Shown: piece after piece, positions 1 to 4,522 of the stretch | Numbering within the stretch: position 1 is the stretch's first letter | Layout: each line of letters begins with the position of its first letter | DNA from: Methanomassiliicoccales archaeon | GTDB lineage: Archaea; Thermoplasmatota; Thermoplasmata; Sysuiplasmatales; Sysuiplasmataceae | Assembly (NCBI GenBank): GCA_027365715.1 | Contig: DAHXLZ010000285.1 | Coordinates: 1 to 6,975, forward strand | Length of the DNA stretch: 6,975 nt | Direction of reading: 5' to 3' | Notes under the pieces: model-generated | The model's input: the letters and a program-made list of their open reading frames with translations, nothing else | Database searches by the model: none | Told to the model about the DNA's origin: nothing | Translations under genes and position numbers: made by a program

Positions 1-118
1 ACTTCGTTTCCACCGCATTGAGAAGATTCAGATACTGTTCCCTTGTGATGTGCGGCGGGAGCTGGTCATACTCCTTCAGCCTGAGTGCACCCTGCGCATA
101 TGGCATCATTCCCTGCAT
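1..118 (-). CDS. Partial hypothetical protein, runs off the left edge
   Basis: Only the first 39 codons lie in the window, so the product cannot be identified. The visible part (MQGMMPYAQGALRLKEYDQL, then PPHITREQYLNLLNAV...) is hydrophilic, with no signal peptide or membrane segment, and could begin a helical soluble domain. An in-frame TGA lies just upstream of the first ATG, so translation must start at 118, 109 or 106. A GGAGGT Shine-Dalgarno sits 10 bases before the ATG at 118, which favours that start. The gene overlaps the end of the upstream Cys-rich gene by 53 bases in a different frame, which suggests translational coupling. Alternatively, a frameshift may have split one longer zinc-ribbon protein. 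No family is recognised. Confidence 0.45.
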   Translation of the reverse strand, partial: MQGMMPYAQGALRLKEYDQLPPHITREQYLNLLNAVETK

Positions 119-245
119 TGTACGTCAGACCTCCGGGGAACCGGACATGTTCGCACTTGCAGAAGGCCGGGAACTGTCCGCACGTGGGGCAGGCTCCGAC
201 GCTGTCCGTCGGCTTTCCACACTTGCAGAACTTTGTATGAGACAT
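66..245 (-). CDS. Small Cys-rich (zinc-ribbon-like) hypothetical protein, 59 aa
   Basis: This short gene encodes 59 residues starting MSHTKFCKCGKPTDSVGACP and ending in ...CAGCTQAEGV. Cysteines fall at 7, 9, 19, 22, 29, 31, 50 and 53, with a histidine at 33: CxC, CxxC, CxCxH and CxxC pairs. That arrangement suits binding of two zinc ions. Such small ribbons commonly bind nucleic acid or a protein partner, but nothing here specifies which. There is no signal peptide or membrane segment. The ATG at 245 is preceded by GGAG with a 6-base gap (GGAGTGGCACATG), which supports this start. The next gene begins inside its 3' end. Regular cysteine spacing in one frame is the main reason to believe the gene is real. 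Opposite-strand frames here are also open but lack features. Function unknown. Confidence 0.6.
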   Translation of the reverse strand: MSHTKFCKCGKPTDSVGACPTCGQFPAFCKCEHVRFPGGLTYNAGNDAICAGCTQAEGV

Positions 246-270
246 GTGCCACTCCAGGTTTGCATTGCGA

Positions 271-382
271 GTTAATCGTTTTTCGGAATGATTAACTTTT
301 TCCTAGGGTCCCCGCAACGGCCCATGTCTGAAAACAGGTCTGGAACTATGAAAAAGTTAACTTTTCTATACCGATGATTAAC
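271..382. repeat. Cluster of four GTTAAY-type elements, partly inverted
   Basis: GTTAATC at 271-277 and GATTAAC at 290-296 form a perfect 7-bp inverted repeat around a 12-base spacer. GTTAAC (356-361) and GATTAAC (376-382) follow. The flanks match as well: ttaactttttc (292-302) is the exact inverse complement of gaaaaagttaa (350-360). The leftmost copies lie 26-50 bases upstream of the Cys-rich gene start, where a TATA box or operator would sit. They may be TATA-like elements, sites for a DNA-binding regulator, or part of a replication or mobile-element locus. The repeats are directly visible; the role is inferred. Confidence 0.5.
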
Positions 383-600
383 CCACATTGGACGTGGCCA
401 CATTGAAGCATCACCCGCTTCATAAGAGTCCTACGGGTTTCGCCAGTGATATCTCCCATGCTTTGTTTATCGAGATGTTTATTGGATTCGTCTGCTCTGG
501 TGAATGTTGGGATAATGTTCCATTCTGTTTCCGGTTTAGGATTCAAGTAAGATAGGAAGATCGTAATCCAATTCTTGTTGGCTATCTGAGATAATATTTA
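346..600 (-). pseudogene. Weak open frame, possible decayed gene
   Basis: One minus-strand frame is open from a TAA near 600 to a TAG at 346, roughly 84 codons. There is no early ATG. A TTG at 546 would give 66 residues, and the first ATG codons come late (near SMGDI). Parts look protein-like, for instance KPETEWNIIPTFTRADE and TGETRRTLMKRVMLQCG, with two adjacent QCG units. However, no Shine-Dalgarno or good start is visible, and the 3' end runs into the GTTAAY repeats. It could be the remnant of a gene that lost its start, or chance. I recognise no family. Its position directly beyond the 3' end of a tRNA gene would fit debris of an integrated element, which is speculative. Confidence 0.2.
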
Positions 601-620
601 AACAACAGCCTATGTGGATT

Positions 621-693
621 TGCTCCCGTCGGGATTTGAACCCGAGTCCCAAACTCGAGAGGCTTGGATGATTGGCCACTACACTACGGGAGC
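621..693 (-). tRNA. tRNA-Glu (anticodon CTC)
   Basis: Read on the minus strand, the 73-nt gene folds as a full cloverleaf. The acceptor stem GCTCCCG/CGGGAGC is perfect. The T arm is TCGGG-TTCAAAT-CCCGA. The anticodon stem CAAGC/GTTTG (one G-T pair) closes the loop CTCTCGA, so the anticodon is CTC, decoding GAG. The D arm (GTGTAGTGGCCAATCAT) is the form typical of archaeal tRNA-Glu. The discriminator base is A (position 621) and the CCA end is not encoded. No intron is seen. It stands alone, oriented toward the accessory-looking left end, with a TATA-like box upstream. The other Glu codon, GAA, would need a second tRNA outside the window. Confidence 0.95.
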
Positions 694-723
694 AGTTCGT
701 GAGGAAATGCGAATGTCACTGTT

Positions 724-732
724 GATTTAAAT
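724..732 (-). promoter_or_regulatory. TATA-like box for tRNA-Glu
   Basis: On the minus strand the sequence reads ATTTAAATC, centred about 35 bases before the mature tRNA 5' end at 693. With an archaeal TATA-to-start distance of about 25 bases, transcription would begin near 702, leaving a leader of some nine bases for RNase P to remove. Confidence 0.55.
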
Positions 733-790
733 CTTCTTACGGGGAACGACAGTGAGAGGCCTGAATGCACATCTGCCTGCCGCCTTCCCT

Positions 791-832
791 GAATAGCTCA
801 ATGGTAAGGCATTCTCAAGGTTAAAATAATCC
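791..832 (+). other. tRNA-like fragment (D-arm remnant)
   Basis: Bases 791-812 (gaatagctcaatggtaaggc followed by at) closely match positions 6-26 of common tRNA sequences, including the invariant TA and a TGGTA D-loop. At 817-832 a GGTT...ATCC segment recalls a T arm. No anticodon stem or matching acceptor strands are present, so this is not a functional tRNA. It could be a degenerated tRNA, a recombination scar, or coincidence. The TATA-like box of the next gene overlaps its right end. Confidence 0.25.
820..828 (+). promoter_or_regulatory. TATA-like box for the EXORDIUM-like gene
   Basis: The AT-rich run gttaaaata is centred about 29 bases upstream of the ATG at 853. Transcription would start only a few bases before that codon, giving a very short leader. 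No strong Shine-Dalgarno precedes the ATG, which agrees with a nearly leaderless message. Confidence 0.4.
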
Positions 833-852
833 AATCCATTCAAGTTAGGCAT

Positions 853-1743
853 ATGAGTCGCTGCCCTTCATGCGCGTCTGTTTCTACATGCCCCATCTGC
901 GGTTCTGCTGTACAGGATATTTCGCATGTTGGCGTTCGCGGCAATGAGTCGAGCTTCAAAATTCCCATTATTGATTACACCATCAGCACAGGAGGGAATC
1001 CGTCCGGAATAAGACATTATGCTAAACCATGCGGCCACAGAATTGTTACGGCACCGGTCTCTGCGGATCTGGTTTACAACGGGGGCCCGCTGTGGGGCAA
1101 CGGCTATACCTGGGTAAATATATTCTGGGGCACATTTTATGCAGACAAGGCATCACAGTCATGGATAAGCAGGGTCAACAGGGCAACCTCAAACATAGAG
1201 ACAGATCAGAGCTATTCCGGAGGTCTGAAGCAGTACAACGTCGGAATGGGCAGGCTGCTCGGCAGCACCGTAGTGCCTACCGACCCGCCGGCGACAATTT
1301 CAAACACTGAGCTCGCGAATCAGCTCATCTCGTGGATATCCTCAGGGATCGCAAAAGACGTCGGTTCAAAAGGCGCTTATAATATATTTCTCCCTCCAGG
1401 CGTCACTGTCACGCTGTCCTCGGAAGGTTCTTGCGCAGTATTCTGCGACTACCACGACACGGTAGATGGAGCGAAAGGCCCGTTTTACACAGTTGAGCCA
1501 TATCCGTGCAGTTCAGGATGCAACCAGTGTACATCGAGCGAGTTCGACACACTCACCATGGGACTCTCGGAGGAACTGATAGAACTGAAGACGGACATGA
1601 ATCCAGGGACGGGCTGGGTCATAGGTAATGAAGAGCTGTGTGATTTCTGCGACAAGCACTTTGTGTGCAACAAATTACCAACCGGCGAATACGTCAACGC
1701 ATGGTACGACAGGGCGAAAGGCGCGTGCTGGACTGTCAGATAG
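853..1743 (+). CDS. EXORDIUM / phosphate-induced-protein-like protein
   Basis: The 296-residue product resembles the EXORDIUM (phosphate-induced protein 1) family. Seen in order are a Cys knuckle (C4, C7, C13, C16), GGPLWGNGYTWVNIFWG at 77-93, SGGLKQYNVG (122-131), YNIFLPPG (176-183), CDYH (198-201), a Cys-rich turn (219-226), SEELIELKTD (239-248), PGTGW (251-255) and CDFC (263-266). As I recall the family, the segment at 239-248 normally reads SHELxEAxTDP; here the His is Glu and the Pro is Met, so any metal or peptidase-like activity may be lost. Plant and bacterial members are usually secreted; I see no signal peptide, and the N-terminal CxxC pairs suggest a cytoplasmic zinc site. The ATG at 853 is the first after an in-frame TAA at 805. 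alaX begins 12 bases downstream, so the two are probably cotranscribed. Biochemical role unknown. Confidence 0.75.
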   Translation: MSRCPSCASVSTCPICGSAVQDISHVGVRGNESSFKIPIIDYTISTGGNPSGIRHYAKPCGHRIVTAPVSADLVYNGGPLWGNGYTWVNIFWGTFYADKASQSWISRVNRATSNIETDQSYSGGLKQYNVGMGRLLGSTVVPTDPPATISNTELANQLISWISSGIAKDVGSKGAYNIFLPPGVTVTLSSEGSCAVFCDYHDTVDGAKGPFYTVEPYPCSSGCNQCTSSEFDTLTMGLSEELIELKTDMNPGTGWVIGNEELCDFCDKHFVCNKLPTGEYVNAWYDRAKGACWTVR

Positions 1744-1755
1744 AAGGGATATGCG

Positions 1756-2454
1756 ATGATCAGAAAGATCTTCTGGGAAGATGCCTATGTTCGTGAGTTT
1801 GAAGCAACTGTACTGGAGTCGTCGGAAGGCAGGGTTATCATGGATGCAACAGCATTCAATCCGAGAGGAGGCGGTCTTCCAGGTGACACAGGCGCGATTG
1901 CCGGAATACAGGTTGTAGACACTGTCAAGGAAGGTGATTCTATAATCCACATTCTTGGTTCTCAGGTGCAGCTTGCCGCGGGCACGAAGGTCAATTGTGC
2001 TCTGGACTGGGAGCGGAGATACAGGATAATGAGAATGCACACCGCAGCGCATGCTCTGAGTGCTGTTTTCAACAGGAGGGCAGGTGCACTGATAACAGGA
2101 AACAGAATAGAACCTGAAGAGTCGCGAATTGATTTCAGTCTGGATAACATGGACAGGGAAGTCATGACTTCATATGTCGAAGAAGTGAACAGGGAAATCG
2201 GCAGAAACCCCGCAGTCACCAGTTATTTTCTTCATAGAGATGAGGCGATGAAGATCCCTGCGGTTGTGAAACTCGCCGGCGCTTCGCCACCCGATGTTGA
2301 GAATTTCCGTATTGTGGAAATAGAGGGTCTGGACACTCAGGCCGACGGCGGCGTTCATGTGAAGAGCCTCGGCGAGCTGAAAGGGATTGTTCCTGTAAAG
2401 TTTGAAAACAAGGGCAAATCCAACAGGCGTCTTTACTTCAGGCTGAACGACTGA
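1756..2454 (+). CDS. alaX: Alanyl-tRNA editing protein AlaX (misacylated tRNA hydrolase)
   Basis: AlaX proteins are free-standing relatives of the AlaRS editing domain. They hydrolyse Ser-tRNA(Ala), and in some cases Gly-tRNA(Ala), in the cytoplasm to prevent mistranslation. The 232-residue protein shows the Gly-rich loop NPRGGGLPGDTG (35-46) typical of the medium AlaX-M type, the zinc motif HTAAH (H95, H99), and the second metal motif DTQADGGVH (193-201) ending in H201. The classical second motif is CGGTH; here Asp197 replaces the Cys, so metal coordination may differ. Length fits AlaX-M, which lacks the aminoacylation and C-Ala domains. The start at 1756 follows an AAGGGAT Shine-Dalgarno, 12 bases after the stop of the EXORDIUM-like gene, suggesting one transcript. 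It converges on the aldolase gene, leaving 9 bases between stops. Confidence 0.92.
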   Translation: MIRKIFWEDAYVREFEATVLESSEGRVIMDATAFNPRGGGLPGDTGAIAGIQVVDTVKEGDSIIHILGSQVQLAAGTKVNCALDWERRYRIMRMHTAAHALSAVFNRRAGALITGNRIEPEESRIDFSLDNMDREVMTSYVEEVNREIGRNPAVTSYFLHRDEAMKIPAVVKLAGASPPDVENFRIVEIEGLDTQADGGVHVKSLGELKGIVPVKFENKGKSNRRLYFRLND

Positions 2455-2474
2455 TTTTTCAGCTCACTTGAGCT
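2442..2474. terminator. Inverted repeats and T-tract between convergent genes
   Basis: The alaX TGA (2452-2454) is followed at once by five Ts (2455-2459), a plausible archaeal termination signal for the plus-strand unit. The tract lies in the loop and right arm of an inverted repeat, gctgaa (2442-2447) with ttcagc (2458-2463). A second, tighter palindrome, agctca-ct-tgagct (2461-2474), covers the aldolase stop. The arms are short and the 3' ends of both genes constrain the sequence, so a dedicated bidirectional terminator is only possible. Confidence 0.35.
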
Positions 2475-3291
2475 TCTTCATTGCTTCAACCGCTTTGCCG
2501 CTTCCGTGCACTATCTCGTTGTATGCCCTGACCATCTTTGCCGGTTCCCTGTATTGCCAGACGTTTCTGCCAAAGACAACTCCCTTTGCGCCCGCGCTCA
2601 TTGCGTCCGCAGCCATCTGGAATGCTTCTGCCACGCTGTCTGTCTTTGGTCCGCCTCTGACCAGTGCAGGCAGAGGAGTGCACTCCACCGCTTTTCTGAA
2701 GCTGCCGGCGCTTCCTGTGTAATCAACTTTCAGTATGTCTGCCCCTGCTTCAAAACCCATTCTCACCGCAAGTTGAATCAGTTCATCATCACGGACAGCC
2801 TGATATCCGGGTGCTATCCCTATGGGTTCAACAACGAGCGGCAGTCCGTACTCTTCACATTCGGCAGCAACTGCCACTATGTCTTCCATGTTATCCCCTT
2901 CCTGCTCATCGGTGGAATGGCCTATGAGGAGGAAACAGACTGCCGCATCTGCACCGGCCCTGACGGCATCACTAACCGAGTAGAGCAGTCTCCTGTATCC
3001 CTCCTTCGGTGCGGGGTGCACACGCCACATGTTGGAAGTGTCTATCCTCGCCACGAGGGCAGGGGAGCCGCTTCCGAGAAAATTCTCCTTCAGCATATTT
3101 GCCACAGGCGGTGTGCACTGCAGGGCATCCGGTTTTCCGCCGATGATGGCTGAAACTGTCTTATCGAGTTGCTCAACGCCGCTCAGCGGTCCCATGAAGA
3201 GGCCGTGGTCTATCGCTATCACCACGCCTTTTCCGTCCTCGTGTCTGAGGATCCTGGACATCCTTCTTTCTATTCCCAGGTCGTTTTTCAT
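2464..3291 (-). CDS. DhnA-type class I (Schiff-base) aldolase
   Basis: This 275-residue TIM-barrel protein belongs to the DhnA/FbaB/LsrF aldolase family, which forms a Schiff base with a ketose phosphate or related substrate. Visible family marks are AIDHG (26-30), VVEPIG (153-158), ADILKVDYTG (184-193) with Lys188 as the likely Schiff-base residue, the phosphate-binding VRGGPK (211-216), and VVFGRNVWQ (238-246). Possible activities include fructose-1,6-bisphosphate aldolase, ADTH synthase of archaeal aromatic biosynthesis, or cleavage of another sugar phosphate; sequence alone does not decide. A GTG at 3300 could add three residues (MNK), but the ATG at 3291 has a GGTGA Shine-Dalgarno five bases upstream and is preferred. 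That GGTGA contains the stop codon of the upstream dehydrogenase, so the two genes are tightly coupled. Confidence 0.88.
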   Translation of the reverse strand: MKNDLGIERRMSRILRHEDGKGVVIAIDHGLFMGPLSGVEQLDKTVSAIIGGKPDALQCTPPVANMLKENFLGSGSPALVARIDTSNMWRVHPAPKEGYRRLLYSVSDAVRAGADAAVCFLLIGHSTDEQEGDNMEDIVAVAAECEEYGLPLVVEPIGIAPGYQAVRDDELIQLAVRMGFEAGADILKVDYTGSAGSFRKAVECTPLPALVRGGPKTDSVAEAFQMAADAMSAGAKGVVFGRNVWQYREPAKMVRAYNEIVHGSGKAVEAMKKLK

Positions 3292-3296
3292 TTTGT

Positions 3297-4316
3297 TCAC
3301 CCTGCTTCCACTATTATTTTTCTGGCCGCAGAAACATCTTCTGCCAGCCTGAAAGCTTCACGCGTCTCCTCCAGCCTGAATGTGTGGGAGATTATGCTTT
3401 CAAGCTCTTCAGAATGTGAAGCAATCATGCCGATGGCCTCTGCAACATCACGTTCAATGCCTGAATATGTTGTTATTATTGAAATCTCTCTCCTGAAGAG
3501 GCTGGAAAAATCGCTCTTCAGCAGTGTACCGGGCTTTGGCAGTCCAAACTGACTCAGCTTCCCTCCTTTTCTGAGAGTGGCAATACCCGTGTCTGTTGCC
3601 GAAGCACTTCCGGTTGCAATAATGGTTATGTCCGAACCCATACCACCACTGCATTCCTGTGTTCCTTTTACAGCTTCACCGGGGCTGAACGAGTCTTGTG
3701 CGCCGAGTTTACGGGCAAATTTCATCCGTTCCTCTGAAATGTCAACGACCGATATGTGGCCCGCGCCCATAATTCTGAGTGCGGATACGTGGAGCATGCC
3801 TACCGGCCCCACTCCTACTACTGTGACAAAGCTCCCGGGTCCAAAAGAAACCTTTTTCAGTCCCCTGATTACACATGCGAGCGGCTCAATCATGGCTCCG
3901 GCCCTGAATGACAGTTCAGGCGGAAGCCTGAACACCGCTCCCCTGCTGACATTCCACTCAGGAACCCTGAAATATTCAGAGAGGCCGCCGGGACTTATGT
4001 TGGACTGTGAAAAGCGGGGGCACATCGTTTCACTTCCGCTCCTGCATAAATGGCACTGATAACACGGCACATGGTGATGTGGAAACACTCGATCGCCCGC
4101 GTCGAAGCCGCTGACCCCTTCACCGACGGACACTATCTCACCGACCGCTTCATGTCCAAGTATTCTGGATGGATAGTTGCCGTGCAGCTTTTCCACATCC
4201 GTCCCGCATATGCCGCAGGCTCTCATCTTCACAACAAGTTCGCCGTGACCCGGTGCCGGAATATCCTGCTCCGAAATGTCCAGCCTGCCGTCATCTCCTA
4301 TTACGCACGTTTTCAT
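3297..4316 (-). CDS. Zinc-dependent medium-chain alcohol/polyol dehydrogenase
   Basis: This 339-residue protein is a medium-chain (MDR) dehydrogenase of the sorbitol/threonine dehydrogenase type. Catalytic zinc ligands are probably C37 (ACGICGTD), H55-E56 (GHE) and E144 (IEPLA). The structural zinc lobe is C85, C88, C91 and C99. The Rossmann motif GVGPVG is at 168-173, and D192 ending the second strand favours NAD(H) over NADP(H). The frame stays open upstream to an ATG at 4481, but the 55 extra residues are low-complexity and family-unlike. Starting at 4316 gives the normal family length and MKTCVIGDDGRL, and a TATA-like box sits about 26 bases upstream, pointing to a leaderless message. The aldolase gene follows directly, its ribosome binding site overlapping this stop. 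A joint route that oxidises a polyol or sugar (phosphate) and cleaves the product is likely; the substrate is unknown. Confidence 0.88.
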   Translation of the reverse strand: MKTCVIGDDGRLDISEQDIPAPGHGELVVKMRACGICGTDVEKLHGNYPSRILGHEAVGEIVSVGEGVSGFDAGDRVFPHHHVPCYQCHLCRSGSETMCPRFSQSNISPGGLSEYFRVPEWNVSRGAVFRLPPELSFRAGAMIEPLACVIRGLKKVSFGPGSFVTVVGVGPVGMLHVSALRIMGAGHISVVDISEERMKFARKLGAQDSFSPGEAVKGTQECSGGMGSDITIIATGSASATDTGIATLRKGGKLSQFGLPKPGTLLKSDFSSLFRREISIITTYSGIERDVAEAIGMIASHSEELESIISHTFRLEETREAFRLAEDVSAARKIIVEAG

Positions 4317-4337
4317 TCTGGCGATGTAAGAGGGTTC

Positions 4338-4347
4338 TGATTTAAAG
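4338..4347 (-). promoter_or_regulatory. TATA-like box for the dehydrogenase-aldolase operon
   Basis: On the minus strand the sequence reads TCTTTAAATC, centred about 26 bases before the ATG at 4316. Transcription would therefore begin at or next to that ATG. This decides the start: the upstream in-frame ATG at 4481 would lie outside the transcript. Confidence 0.6.
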
Positions 4348-4479
4348 ACATTTACAGGTGAATTTGCCATCAAACTCAGGCAAATACGTGTCTGCTGTCT
4401 GGTTTGCGACTCTCCGGGATTATCTCCTTTCAGCATCTTCAGATGCCGGGGAATGATGCTGTTTGAAAGAGTCGAAAAC

Positions 4480-4488
4480 ATTTATTTA
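4480..4488 (+). promoter_or_regulatory. TATA-like box for the antiporter gene
   Basis: The run atttattta lies about 38 bases before the ATG at 4523. Transcription would start near 4510, giving a leader of some 13 bases that carries AGGT as a weak ribosome binding site. It is back to back with the dehydrogenase promoter across a 206-bp gap between the two starts. Confidence 0.55.
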
Positions 4489-4522
4489 CTATATTCATGA
4501 CTAACACAGAGCAGGTAACCGC

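Larger units (their letters stand above)
246..620. other. Gene-poor stretch with GTTAAY repeats
   Basis: About 375 bases separate the Cys-rich gene from the tRNA-Glu 3' end. The first third holds the GTTAAY repeats, listed separately, which probably contain the promoter of the leftward genes. An 8-bp direct repeat (ccacattg at 383-390 and 399-406) lies next to them. The rest is covered by one weak minus-strand frame, also listed separately. I see no convincing rRNA, tRNA or CRISPR structure and no recognisable insertion-sequence ends. Confidence 0.6.

Noticed and set aside
18..295. Two overlapping plus-strand open frames of 81-85 codons
   Set aside because: They lie opposite the minus-strand Cys-rich gene and the partial gene, have no Shine-Dalgarno and no family-like features; the regular cysteine pattern on the other strand explains the openness better.
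383..406. 8-bp direct repeat ccacattg
   Set aside because: Short and explained by the repeated QCG codons of the weak frame or by chance; no third copy or target-site context.
1675..2052. 125-codon minus-strand open frame across the alaX start
   Set aside because: Overlaps two supported plus-strand genes and shows no recognisable motif or ribosome binding site.
2506..3153. 215-codon plus-strand open frame antisense to the aldolase
   Set aside because: The aldolase frame has all family motifs; this frame has odd composition (many Cys, His, Arg) and no plausible start signals.
3292..3300. GTG start for the aldolase three codons upstream
   Set aside because: The ATG at 3291 has GGTGA at ideal spacing, whereas for the GTG that sequence would overlap the start codon itself.
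3577..4059. 160-codon plus-strand open frame antisense to the dehydrogenase
   Set aside because: Shadow of a well-supported MDR dehydrogenase; Pro/Ser/Thr-rich composition typical of antisense frames.
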